A stretch of DNA of 64,000 nucleotides from G963665405 sp963665405 (GTDB lineage: Bacteria > Chloroflexota > Dehalococcoidia > Lucifugimonadales > G963665405), in assembly GCA_963665405.2 (NCBI GenBank), contig CAXXUH010000003.1:186001-250000 (forward strand). The letters run 5' to 3'. Numbering within the stretch: position 1 is the stretch's first letter; every line of letters begins with the position of its first letter. Of this stretch, positions 42,497 through 50,451 are shown piece after piece. Below the pieces are notes generated by a model, which did no database searches, had not been told where the DNA came from, and worked only from the letters and a program-made list of their open reading frames with translations. The position numbers were made by a program, and so were the translations under genes.

Positions 42497-43132
42497 TCAA
42501 GCCGACGAGGCGGCCGCCTCAGGAGTGCGCGGATTCGTCACGCCGATCAGGCTGTCCCGCGTTATGAGCTGCGCCAGCTCGTCCTCGCTCATGCCCTCGG
42601 TGCCGCGAGGTCTTTGAGGCAGGACCATGTAGCGCATCTCGGAGGTGCTGTCGACCACCCGAACCTCGACGTCGTCGGACAGCTCCAATCCGAACTCCCG
42701 CATGATCCCCCTGGGATCGGTCACAGCCCGGGAGCGGTAGGCGAAGCTCTTGTACCAGTCGGGCGGCCGCCCCAGCAGGGCCCGTGGATAGCAGGAGCAC
42801 AGGGTGCACACCACGATGTGGTGGGCCTCGTCCGTATTCTCCAGGACCGCGATCCGAGGGTCTTCAGGTAGCGTGGCGAAGCCCAGGCCGGCCAGTGTCC
42901 CTTTCGGGTCAGAGAGGAGCCTGGCCTTGAACTCGGGATCGACCCAGGCCCGCGCCACCACCCGCGCCCCGTCGACCGGACTGCGGGCGTCGGTTGCCTC
43001 GATCGTCTCGCGAATCTCGTCGGTCGTGAGGGTGCCCTTCTCGGCAAGTAGGGCCTCCAGGGCCTCCACCCTCAGGGCGTAGCCGCCCGCATCTGCAATG
43101 TCTGGATGGGTTGGGGCGTGCTCGTCACTCAT
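42497..43132 (-). CDS. Cobalt-type nitrile hydratase / thiocyanate hydrolase alpha-type (catalytic) subunit
   Basis: A 211-aa metal-binding subunit. The claw-setting motif is VVCTLCSCYPRALLG (residues about 108-122), with the three Cys ligands, two of which become oxidised. Thr after the first Cys marks the Co(III) type. It continues LGRPPDWYKSFAYRSRAVTDP and ends in the conserved EDELAQLITRDSLIGVT. It hydrates nitriles to amides or hydrolyses thiocyanate. It follows the two beta-half genes with a 16-nt gap, so a three-gene operon betaN-betaC-alpha is likely. Substrate class cannot be decided from the sequence by eye. Confidence 0.93.
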   Translation of the reverse strand: MSDEHAPTHPDIADAGGYALRVEALEALLAEKGTLTTDEIRETIEATDARSPVDGARVVARAWVDPEFKARLLSDPKGTLAGLGFATLPEDPRIAVLENTDEAHHIVVCTLCSCYPRALLGRPPDWYKSFAYRSRAVTDPRGIMREFGLELSDDVEVRVVDSTSEMRYMVLPQRPRGTEGMSEDELAQLITRDSLIGVTNPRTPEAAASSA

Positions 43133-43148
43133 GATCGCCTCCGTATGC

Positions 43149-43439
43149 TCAGGCCGGATCCAGCCAATGATCGTAAAGGTCGACCCAGAGGGTGTCGCCG
43201 CCGGGCCCTTCGTAGCGGCTCTCCCACACAGTCCGCTGGGGGAAGGCCACCAGGTAGAGGGCTCGCTTCGGAAGCCCGTCCCCACCGTGCGCCAGGTCCT
43301 CTGGATTCCGAAAGGAGCGGTGGACGGTTACCACCCGTCCTACCTTGCCCTTGATGTAGGCCGGAGTGCGGCAGTGCCCGGCCGGCGTGCCCGTTCTCAC
43401 GTGCACCCTGTCTCCAGGCTCGAAGCGCCTGTCCGTCAC
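43149..43439 (-). CDS. Nitrile hydratase beta, C-terminal half (separate subunit, ScnA/ToyL-like)
   Basis: A 96-aa SH3-like barrel: FEPGDRVHVRTGTPAGHCRTP, then AYIKGKVGRVVTVH and LYLVAFPQRTVWE, ending WVDLYDHWLDPA. This is the canonical C-terminal half of the beta subunit. Start GTG 43439 overlaps the stop of the N-terminal-half gene (GTGA), evidence for deliberate coupling rather than a frameshift. Split beta subunits are known from thiocyanate hydrolase and toyocamycin nitrile hydratase. The longer open frame upstream to 43874 is a shadow. Confidence 0.88.
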   Translation of the reverse strand: MTDRRFEPGDRVHVRTGTPAGHCRTPAYIKGKVGRVVTVHRSFRNPEDLAHGGDGLPKRALYLVAFPQRTVWESRYEGPGGDTLWVDLYDHWLDPA

Positions 43440-43750
43440 CGGGTTCCATCCCTGTATCTCGTCCGGACCTCCCCGACCTTCTTCTCCATCTCCTCGGCCG
43501 AAACGATCCCCTTCTCGATCATGAGCTGCTCCAGGCCGTGGGCCCAGCGCTCGTAGTAGGCCATGCTCTCGTACCGCTCGGCCGGCAGCGACTCGATCGC
43601 GCGGCGATGCTCGTCCACACGGATCAGCTTCTTGCGCGTCATCAGCGAGACCATGGCGTCGATCTTCCGCTCCCAGTCGGCGAGAACGTGCTCGCTCCGG
43701 TCGATTGGCTCGTCGTTGGGCCGGCCGCCGAGGTCGTGTACCGCTGACAT
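43436..43750 (-). CDS. Nitrile hydratase beta, N-terminal half (separate subunit, ScnB/ToyK-like)
   Basis: A 104-aa helical protein: VHDLGGRPNDEPIDRS, VLADWERKIDAMVSLM, YESMAYYERWAHGLEQLMIE and KGIVSAEEMEKKVGEVRTRY. It matches the N-terminal half of nitrile hydratase beta subunits (the DLGG start and YYERW segment). The stop overlaps the GTG start of the C-terminal half by four bases. It heads the operon. It could be confused with nitrile hydratase activators, which share this fold, but the DLGG and YYERW features favour a structural subunit. Confidence 0.86.
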   Translation of the reverse strand: MSAVHDLGGRPNDEPIDRSEHVLADWERKIDAMVSLMTRKKLIRVDEHRRAIESLPAERYESMAYYERWAHGLEQLMIEKGIVSAEEMEKKVGEVRTRYRDGTR

Positions 43751-43856
43751 CTGGACTCCTTGCCGCCGTGGGGGGTCGATGATCTCGAAACGTAACCGGG
43801 GCTCGTGCCCGTGTCAACCCGGACCGCTCTATTCTCAGGGGCTCTTCAGAGTCCGG

Positions 43857-44138
43857 TGCTAGACCATCCAGCACGTGGTCACACAGGTCCGTCTTTCCTG
43901 AGCGTAAGGGCGCACAGGGCGTGCGACAGGCCCCGGCCGGGGATTCCGAAGGGGGCAGAGCCCCCTTTGCGATCCTTCCGCGGAAGGATGGGGTGAGCCG
44001 AATCTCTGCGGCGTGGCTCTTTGCGGGCCACCCCTCCCGGTCTTCATAGCTGCCGGTCTTACCGGTCGGGTGGGTGGGAATAAGAGGGCACCCCAGCGGG
44101 GAAGGTACAGGGGAGTAGGGGGAAAACGAAAAGACCCT
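43857..44138. repeat. Left copy of a long direct repeat flanking the NDH-2 gene
   Basis: It contains CTAGACCATCCAGCACGTGG, GGCGCACAGGGCGTGCGACA, GGCCCCGGCCGGGGATTCCG, AGGGGGCAGAGCCCCCTTTG, and a tail GAGGGCACCCCAGCGGGGAA. It matches 45889-46118 except for an internal insertion of about 90 bp (about 43975-44060) holding its own hairpins (CCTTCCGCGGAAGG, CCGGTCTTACCGG). It fills the nitrile-hydratase-to-NDH-2 spacer. Confidence 0.85.
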
Positions 44139-44142
44139 GGCT

Positions 44143-45822
44143 CTATTCCACCGGGTCGTCCGGGGCGGCCGTAGCTCCGCTCGACTGGCGCAGCTCGGTT
44201 ACTCCCTTTAACAGCTCCCCGAACTGGGATGACGACCCGGTAAGGGCGGTGAAGTCGTCGCCGTTCATGACCAGCAGATCCACAGGGGTCTTGGCCCGCA
44301 CCGATGCGGTGTGCCGCCCGCCTGCCAGCAGGGCCATCTCACCGAAGAACTCGCCCTTGCCCAGGGTCGCGACCCTGGTCTCTGTCCCGTCTTCCTCTCG
44401 GAGCACCTCGACCTGCCCGTCGAGCACGATGAAGAAGCTCCGCGCCCGGTTGCCCTGGGCGAAGACGAGCTGTCCCGCCTCGAAGTGCGCCCGGGACATG
44501 AGCTCGGTCCTAGTCGTGTCGATTTGGACGATATCCCAGTGGAAGAATAGCTCGACTGTCCAGTCGATCGCGACCCGTATCTTCCGCTCCAATAGCGGGA
44601 TCTGCAACAGGTAGTAGGTCCGGTAGAGCCACCAGGCTACCCACCCCTTGAGCTTCAGCGTCAGCCCAAACAGATACACCTCGGCCGCCGCCGAGTGCCT
44701 GCCCAGTGGAACGAACACTCCCAGGCTTCGGAAGCGGAAAGGGCTGGGGCTCCGCCCTTCCAGCGAGGCTAGTATGTTCCGGGCCGCCTGCTTCGCTTCC
44801 CTCAGCGCGTACTGGGCCGTGTCAGGGGCCGTGCCCCCGGTCGTAGAGTCGGGGATCGCCGCACAGTCCCCGACCGCCCAGACGTTGGGGTACCCGGGAA
44901 CGGCCAGGGTTTCGTCGACCCGTAGCAGGCCCCTCTCGTCCATGGGAAAGGGGGGGGATATCGATTTCAGAACCGGGTTGGGGGAGGAGCCGATCGTCGC
45001 GACCAGGGTCCGAGTGGCGATCTTTTTGCCGTCCGACAGCACGATCCCCTGGGCCGTCGCGCTCCTGAGCCTGGTGTTCAGCCGGATCTCGACCCCGCGC
45101 TTCTTCATGATCTGGTGGCTGAACCTGGCCAGGACGTCCGACAGCTCCGGCAGGATCCTGTCTCTCCCCTGGAGCAGTATCACGCTGATGTCGTCCGGCT
45201 CGACGTAGCGGTAGCTTCGAGCGGCCTCACGGGTGAACTCGTTGATCTCGGCGGCGACCTCGACTCCGGTGTATCCGGCGCCGGCGACGACGAATGTGAG
45301 CATCTCCTTCTTCTGTAGGGGGTCGGACTCTTCGGCGGCCTGTTCCAGCATGCCGATCAGGTGGTTGCGGAGGAAGAAGGCATCGCCGAGGGTCTTCAGG
45401 CGGAAGCCGTGCTCCTCGACGCCAGGTAGCCTCGACATGTCTGTGCTGCTGCCGATGGCGATCACCAGGTGGTCGTACGGGATCCACCTGTCCCTCGCCC
45501 GCCCCTTGTGTCTGATGCGCACGGTCCGTTCGTCGGCGTCGACGTTCACTATCTCGGCCTGGTAGAAGTGGGCCGCCGGCAGCAGCCTCCGCGTTGGGTT
45601 GACGACGTGGAGAGGCTCGATGCTGCCCGATATCACCTCGGCGAGAAGCGGCTGGAAGGCGAAGTAGTTCTCCCGGTTGACGATGACCAACTCGATCTGC
45701 CGGCGCCGCGCGGCCTTTTGGAGTCCAAGCCCGGTATAGACTCCCCCGTAGCCCGCGCCCAGGATCACGACTCGTGGCGGCGACTCGCCACTCTTCCGCG
45801 TCTTGCTCCGCGTCCAGAACAT
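44143..45822 (-). CDS. NDH-2-like FAD/NAD(P) oxidoreductase with C-terminal cyclic-nucleotide-binding domain
   Basis: A 559-aa protein. Residues about 17-400 are a type II NADH dehydrogenase-like flavoprotein: FAD motif VVILGAGYGGVYTGLGL, NYFAFQPLLAEV, LVIAIGSSTDMS, NAD motif FVVAGAGYTGVEVAAEI, VWAVGDCAAIPD and the AWWLYRTYYLLQIP membrane-association segment. Residues about 440-545 are a CRP-like cNMP-binding domain: FEAGQLVFAQGNRARSFFIV, VATLGKGEFFGEMALLAGGR, HTASVRAKTPVDLLVM. The combination suggests allosterically or ligand-controlled quinone reduction. GGGGGAG precedes ATG 45822. Long direct repeats flank the gene on both sides. Confidence 0.92.
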   Translation of the reverse strand: MFWTRSKTRKSGESPPRVVILGAGYGGVYTGLGLQKAARRRQIELVIVNRENYFAFQPLLAEVISGSIEPLHVVNPTRRLLPAAHFYQAEIVNVDADERTVRIRHKGRARDRWIPYDHLVIAIGSSTDMSRLPGVEEHGFRLKTLGDAFFLRNHLIGMLEQAAEESDPLQKKEMLTFVVAGAGYTGVEVAAEINEFTREAARSYRYVEPDDISVILLQGRDRILPELSDVLARFSHQIMKKRGVEIRLNTRLRSATAQGIVLSDGKKIATRTLVATIGSSPNPVLKSISPPFPMDERGLLRVDETLAVPGYPNVWAVGDCAAIPDSTTGGTAPDTAQYALREAKQAARNILASLEGRSPSPFRFRSLGVFVPLGRHSAAAEVYLFGLTLKLKGWVAWWLYRTYYLLQIPLLERKIRVAIDWTVELFFHWDIVQIDTTRTELMSRAHFEAGQLVFAQGNRARSFFIVLDGQVEVLREEDGTETRVATLGKGEFFGEMALLAGGRHTASVRAKTPVDLLVMNGDDFTALTGSSSQFGELLKGVTELRQSSGATAAPDDPVE

Positions 45823-45888
45823 TCCGGCTCCCCCAGGCGTCTGAAGTCTTCGCACATAGTATACGGAGATGGGTGTGCAGGAGCAGGG

Positions 45889-46118
45889 CCTTTTCAACGT
45901 CCGATACTAGGCCATCCAGGATGTGGTTCCACTGGTCCGACCTTCCTGAATGTAGGGGCGCACAGGGCGTGCGACAGGCCCCGGCCGGGGGTTCCGAAGG
46001 GGGCAGGGCCCCCTTTGCGGGGTTTGGGGTGCCCCAATCCATTGGGCGGGTGGGTGAGAATAGGAGGGCACCCCAACGGGGAAGGTACGGGGGAGTAGAG
46101 GGAAAATGAAAAGGCCCC
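45889..46118. repeat. Right copy of the long direct repeat flanking the NDH-2 gene
   Basis: The uninterrupted version of the repeat at 43857: CTAGGCCATCCAGGATGTGG, GGCGCACAGGGCGTGCGACA, GGGCagGGCCC stem, TTGGGGtgCCCCAA stem, GCGGGTGGGTGAGAATAGGA, GAGGGCACCCCAACGGGGAA. Confidence 0.85.
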
Positions 46119-46130
46119 AGTGCAGGGGCC
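46104..46130 (-). terminator. Possible leftward terminator in a divergent spacer
   Basis: Stem GGCCCC-TGCACT-GGGGCC followed, on the minus strand, by TTTTCATTTT. It would stop transcripts entering the NDH-2 region from the right, which is an odd position between divergent genes. Confidence 0.4.
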
Positions 46131-46135
46131 AAGGA

Positions 46136-46164
46136 TTGACAGGTCTCTCCGTTTGCGATACAAG
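46136..46164 (+). promoter_or_regulatory. Promoter candidate for the Ni/Co permease
   Basis: TTGACA (46136-46141), 17-bp spacer, TACAAG (46159-46164), about 60 bp before the TTG start. The -35 box is perfect; the -10 box is moderate. Confidence 0.6.
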
Positions 46165-46224
46165 GTTTTCACGGCTAGGCATTTAGGATCAGACGCAGTA
46201 GCGGTTTAGTAGGAAGGGAGAGAC

Positions 46225-46950
46225 TTGGAAGCCGGAGTTCTGGGAACTGCTCTGCTCGTAGGATTTCTCTTCGGGCTGAGGCACGCCACCGACGCCGATC
46301 ACGTAGCCGCAGTCTCCACGATAGTCGGGGAGGAGCGCAACCCCTGGCGGGGTGTGTGGGTCGGAGCCTCCTGGGGTCTGGGACACAGTGTCCCTCTCCT
46401 GCTGGTAGGGGTCGTAATCCTGGCGCTCGGCGTGGCGTTCCCCGAGCCCTACTCGATGGCTCTTGAGTTCGGAGTCGGCGTCATGCTCGTCCTGCTGGGC
46501 GCGCAGGTGTTCTGGAACCTGCGTCGCCGGAGGGTCCACTTCCACAGCCACGATCACCGCAGCGAGGTCCACAGGCACCTGCATGCGCACGAGCCCGGGC
46601 TCGCGCCCAACGACCACCACGGCCTCTTCCGGCTTGGGAAGCCGGTGTTCCGGCCCAAGTCCTTCGCTGTCGGGGTCGTTCACGGACTGGCGGGAAGCGC
46701 GGCCGTGATGCTCCTCGTGCTGACCACCGTGCCCTCCTTCTGGGCCGGTATCGGCTACATCGTCCTCTTCGGAGTGGGGTCCGTCGTGTCGATGGCACTA
46801 CTTACGCTTGCGATGGGCGTCCCATTCGCGCTGGCGGCCGGACGCGGGCCGATGCGCTGGATGGTGTCCAGCGTCGCGGGCCTGGTCAGCATCGTCCTCG
46901 GTGCCCTACTCATGTACCAGATCGGAGTTCACGAAGGCCTCCTGGTCTGA
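46225..46950 (+). CDS. Nickel/cobalt permease (NiCoT/UreH-like)
   Basis: A 241-aa polytopic membrane protein with about six spans. The metal-transport signature in the first helix is GLRHATDADHVAAVSTI, matching the RHxxDADH motif of NiCoT permeases, followed by WGLGHSVPLLLVG. The central loop is rich in histidine (HFHSHDHRSEVHRHLHAHE), typical of metal transporters. A second half-signature is VVHGLAGSAAVMLLVL. TTG start with GGAAGGGAGAG upstream. A role in supplying cobalt to the nearby Co-type nitrile hydratase is plausible but inferred from proximity. Confidence 0.85.
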   Translation: MEAGVLGTALLVGFLFGLRHATDADHVAAVSTIVGEERNPWRGVWVGASWGLGHSVPLLLVGVVILALGVAFPEPYSMALEFGVGVMLVLLGAQVFWNLRRRRVHFHSHDHRSEVHRHLHAHEPGLAPNDHHGLFRLGKPVFRPKSFAVGVVHGLAGSAAVMLLVLTTVPSFWAGIGYIVLFGVGSVVSMALLTLAMGVPFALAAGRGPMRWMVSSVAGLVSIVLGALLMYQIGVHEGLLV

Positions 46951-46976
46951 GTCCTTCGACCCCTCCGTTCACACCC

Positions 46977-47459
46977 ATGCACCAGTCCCCTGGAAGCCTT
47001 CCGCTGAACGACGATACCGACTACGGGCTCTGCTTCGTCTGCGGGCCGCGCCACCCATCCGGTCTGAGGCTGAGATTCGAGCGCGACGGCGACACGGTCC
47101 GGACGACGTTCAGGGTCACCGACGTGTATCAGGGCTTCCCGGGGTACTTGCACGGAGCGATCATTGGCGCGATTCTCGACGAGGTCATGAGCCGGGTGTC
47201 CGTGCTGGAGAACAGGTGGAGCATGACCGCGCGCATGGACGTCCGCTACAGGAGGCCGGTCGAGATCGGCCAGACGGTGACCGCCGTGGCGGAGAAGACC
47301 GGGGCTCGGCGCGGATTCTTCGACACGCGAGGCCGCCTGGAGCTATCCGATGGGACCGTCGCTGCGGACGCCGTGGCTACCTACGGACTGCTCTCCGCAG
47401 AGGCCCTCTCCCGCATCAGCAAGGGATATCCCGGGCTCGCCCGCGACTGGATGAGATAG
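46977..47459 (+). CDS. PaaI-type hotdog-fold thioesterase
   Basis: A 160-aa single hotdog domain. The N-terminal CFVCGPRHPSGLRLRF segment is typical of this subgroup. The core helix reads GYLHGAIIGAILDEVMSRVS, with the catalytic-type Asp/Glu (LDEVM), followed by YRRPVEIGQTVTAVAEKTG. It probably cleaves an acyl-CoA; the substrate is unknown. It lies 26 nt after the permease gene. Confidence 0.87.
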   Translation: MHQSPGSLPLNDDTDYGLCFVCGPRHPSGLRLRFERDGDTVRTTFRVTDVYQGFPGYLHGAIIGAILDEVMSRVSVLENRWSMTARMDVRYRRPVEIGQTVTAVAEKTGARRGFFDTRGRLELSDGTVAADAVATYGLLSAEALSRISKGYPGLARDWMR

Positions 47460-47481
47460 CGCCGGCCGGGGGCTGTCCCGA

Positions 47482-48069
47482 TCAGGGACCGGCCTCGGCA
47501 ATGACGACGGACAGGCTGCCGGTGTTGCCGGAGGTGTTGGAGCCGTGGTCGCAATCCCGGTAGACGAAGCTTATCGCTTCGCCCGTCCCCTCCACGGTCG
47601 CCGTGTACACGTGATCCGGCCGGTACTCACCCCAGAGAGGGGCCTCGGGGCCGACGATCGTGACCCCGGTCATCCATAGCCCGATCTCGACCTCGCTCCC
47701 CGGTGTCCCACACTTGTCCTTCAGGGACTCCGGCGGATTGTTGACATAGCCGTATTCGGCGTCGGCCACAGCATCCTCCGCCTTCGCGATCTTGACGGTC
47801 CCGTAAGTGCAGATCGTATACCTGACCCCGGCGTCCAGTTTCAGCGGCTCCGTTATCTTGCCGACATACTTGTAACGACCATCCGCGGCCACCTCGAGAG
47901 ATGCAAGCTCGCGGTCCTTGTACATGCTGCAGTCGGCCCTAACGGCGTCCGACCCCGACGTGACGACGGTCTGTGCGGGGGCGTCCGCGGCCGTTTCCCC
48001 CCCTCCGCATGCGGCTATCGCGATTGCCACCAGCAGGACCAGGACGGACAGCGACCCCTTCCGTCTCAT
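47482..48069 (-). CDS. Lipoprotein of unknown function
   Basis: A 195-aa protein with signal peptide and lipobox (IAIAAC, Cys near 21; AACGGGE), then an Ala/Thr linker. The mature part has four Cys in two pairs (DCSMYKD, TICTYGTVK, KDKCGTPG, YRDCDHG) that may form disulfides. Repeated TY/YKY strands (GRYKYVGKITEPLKLDAG, EYRPDHVYTATVEGTG) suggest a beta-sandwich. No family recognised. Confidence 0.65.
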   Translation of the reverse strand: MRRKGSLSVLVLLVAIAIAACGGGETAADAPAQTVVTSGSDAVRADCSMYKDRELASLEVAADGRYKYVGKITEPLKLDAGVRYTICTYGTVKIAKAEDAVADAEYGYVNNPPESLKDKCGTPGSEVEIGLWMTGVTIVGPEAPLWGEYRPDHVYTATVEGTGEAISFVYRDCDHGSNTSGNTGSLSVVIAEAGP

Positions 48070-48217
48070 GTCACCCTCTCTTAGGCCGCATTGCGCCGCT
48101 TGCCTGGGCGCCCGATCCCGATGTAGCCGATGCGGCCGCGACGCCTATTCTACATCATCAAGCCGAACCCATCTCCCCGGTAGCCTCCACCCACAACCCT
48201 GACCGGGCGGCGAAAGA

Positions 48218-48287
48218 TTGACACGCGAAGGGGGTTTGACTAACTCGGGGTATCGTGATAACGTCCTGCCGATCTCTAGAGGTCGGC
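48218..48287 (+). promoter_or_regulatory. Promoter region of the solute-binding protein gene
   Basis: TTGACA (48218-48223) and TTGACT (48236-48241) are both candidates for -35. TGATAACG (about 48256-48263) could be -10 for the second, with a short spacer. An inverted repeat GCCGATCTC-TA-GAGGTCGGC (one mismatch, 48268-48287) just downstream may be an operator. Confidence 0.45.
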
Positions 48288-48391
48288 ATGTTGGCGGTGT
48301 CCTAGGGTGGCGCGGTCTTTGCACCTGCACCACGACCGAGCGGCTGTCGAGTCCGAGAGAGCACATACCAAAGAGAGCTCAGGAGGGTGAT

Positions 48392-50275
48392 ATGAGGCCG
48401 GCAATACTCGGTATCGTAGCGATGATGGTCCTTTCCGTTGTGCTGGTGGCCTGTTCCGCCGAGGAGGTGGCAGCCCCCGACCCGATCATCCGTGAGGTCG
48501 AGAAGATAGTTACGGTCGAAGTCCCGGTCGAGCGGGAGGTGATCAAGCAGGTCGAGGTGATCAAAGAGGTAATCAAGGAGGTCGAGGTCGAGCGGCTGGT
48601 CGAGGTAGAGAGGATCGTGACGGTCGAGGTGGAGACCGAGGTAGAGGTGGTGATGGAGAAGATCGTGACGGTCGAGGTGGAGAGGGAGGTGGAGATCGAG
48701 AGAGTCCTGGTCGCCACGCCGACTCCGCCGTCCACCGGCACTCCCCGGTTCGGTGGCACCCTGCGGATCGTGTCACAGGCCAGCATCGCCAGCCTGGACC
48801 CGATCTGGACGTCGGCGTACGTGACCATCGCGGTGTCGACGCACATGTACGAGGGACTCTTTGGACTGGATTCCAATCTCGCTTCGGCGCCTCGCATGGT
48901 CTCGGGCTGGAGCCTCAGCTCCGACGCCAAGACCTATACGATGACCCTCAGGGAAGGGCTTAACTTCCACGACGGCCGGCCCGTCACCGTTGAGCATGTA
49001 ATCCCGTCCCTCGACAGGTGGCTGGCCGGGCAGTTCAGCGGCCACCCCACCCTGATGCGTCAGTTCACGGCCGAGAATCCGTTCCGGGCGGTGAATGATC
49101 TCACCTTCACGGTCAACCTGAATGAGCCCTACGGTGCCGTCCTGGCCGCGTTCGCGATGCCTTGGCAGTTCCCGGTGGTGATGCCGGCTGAGCTCGCCGC
49201 CAACGCGCCGACCGAGGCTGTCGAGGACTGGACAGGCTCCGGACCCTACAAGTTCAACAAGTGGGACGTCGGCCATCAGATCGTACTTGACAGAAACACC
49301 GCGTATATCCCTCGAAACGAGCCGGCTAACCACATGGTGGGCGGAACACAGGGATACATCGACCAGCTAGTTTTCCTTGAGGTTCCCGACGAAGAGACCA
49401 AGCTCGCGGGACTTGAGACCGGTGAGTGGGACCTGGTCGACGGAGCCGGGCTCGACTTCTTCGACCGGCTCGACTCCAACCCGGACCTGGTTGTACCCCT
49501 GTACAAGCCGGGCCACAGGTCCAACATCATCCTGAACACCACCATTCGACCCTTCGGGCATCCGATTGACGAGGCCCCGGAGGGAGAGCGCCACGACGCG
49601 CAGGCCATTTCGGCTCGTCAGTCCGTCCGTGTGGGCGTCGACATAGAGAAGGTCATGCTGAGCCTGGGCCCCTCGAACCTGTGGGTGCTCTGCTCGGCGA
49701 TCTACTACTGCGGGACGCCTCTCGATCAGACCAGCGTCGGGCCGGAGTACTACAACCTGAACGACAAGGCCGAGGCCGCCAGACTGCTGGGCGAGTCGAC
49801 CTACGCCGGTGAGACTCTGGTACTGCTGAATCCCACCGACTATGCGACCATCACCCCTACCGGCATCGTCATCAAACAGGAGATGGAGGAGATAGGCTTC
49901 GTCATCGACATGCCGGCGCTCGACTGGTCCTCCGTGGTCACGAGATTCCGGTCCCCTGAGACCTGGCAGATCGCCGCGAGCTGGACCGTTCACTGGTGCT
50001 GCGGCGATCCTATCTCGGATGAGGCCGCTGCGGGGAACGATCCGTTCACGGCCGTCATCCCTGAGGTCCAGAGGCTCCGCAAGGCGTGGGCTACGGCTCA
50101 GGATGCTGCGACCAAGAGGGCGATCCAGGAGGAGTTGGAGACGATCCTGTACGAGCAGGTCATCATCGTCCACCTGGGTCAGTTCTTCAGCCTCTACCCG
50201 CACACTGCGGAGCTCAAGAATCCGTCGATCCAGGGGGTTCCCTACTACGCCAACGCCTGGCTAGAGCGACGGTAG
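48392..50275 (+). CDS. Family 5 (peptide/nickel-type) ABC transporter solute-binding lipoprotein
   Basis: A 627-aa extracytoplasmic receptor. Signal peptide with lipobox (VVLVAC, Cys near 20), then a strikingly repetitive Val/Glu/Lys stalk (residues about 33-105; units such as IVTVEVE, VIKEVIKEVEVERLVEVE) ending ATPTPP. The SBP_bac_5 domain begins with FGGTLRIVSQASIASLDPIW and shows LREGLNFHDGRPVTVEHV and WTGSGPYKFNKWD. AGGAGGGTGAT precedes ATG 48392. No permease or ATPase genes follow. Peptide, glutathione-like or oligosaccharide substrates are all possible. Confidence 0.9.
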   Translation: MRPAILGIVAMMVLSVVLVACSAEEVAAPDPIIREVEKIVTVEVPVEREVIKQVEVIKEVIKEVEVERLVEVERIVTVEVETEVEVVMEKIVTVEVEREVEIERVLVATPTPPSTGTPRFGGTLRIVSQASIASLDPIWTSAYVTIAVSTHMYEGLFGLDSNLASAPRMVSGWSLSSDAKTYTMTLREGLNFHDGRPVTVEHVIPSLDRWLAGQFSGHPTLMRQFTAENPFRAVNDLTFTVNLNEPYGAVLAAFAMPWQFPVVMPAELAANAPTEAVEDWTGSGPYKFNKWDVGHQIVLDRNTAYIPRNEPANHMVGGTQGYIDQLVFLEVPDEETKLAGLETGEWDLVDGAGLDFFDRLDSNPDLVVPLYKPGHRSNIILNTTIRPFGHPIDEAPEGERHDAQAISARQSVRVGVDIEKVMLSLGPSNLWVLCSAIYYCGTPLDQTSVGPEYYNLNDKAEAARLLGESTYAGETLVLLNPTDYATITPTGIVIKQEMEEIGFVIDMPALDWSSVVTRFRSPETWQIAASWTVHWCCGDPISDEAAAGNDPFTAVIPEVQRLRKAWATAQDAATKRAIQEELETILYEQVIIVHLGQFFSLYPHTAELKNPSIQGVPYYANAWLERR

Positions 50276-50310
50276 CAGCCCGGCAGGCTTCACAACCGCG
50301 CCGCTAAGAA

Positions 50311-50357
50311 GGGTCTGCCCCATGGACTTGGGTCGGTGGGGCAGGCCCGCAGCTTTT
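50311..50357 (+). terminator. Intrinsic terminator of the solute-binding protein gene
   Basis: Stem GGGTCTGCCCC / GGGGCAGGCCC (one G-T pair) with a 16-nt loop, followed shortly by CTTTTG, 36 nt after the stop codon. Confidence 0.75.
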
Positions 50358-50451
50358 GTCCCTCCCGGTGCGGCTCGGCGAGCGTCCTACGTATCCCCTG
50401 CCGTAGCGGTTCATTACCGCGGTCCGATCGACCGGACACCAGGAGCCCCGA

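Noticed and set aside
43436..43439. Frameshift splitting nitrile hydratase beta
   Set aside because: The overlap is a clean GTGA stop-start pair and matches known split-beta enzymes, so the split is taken as genuine.
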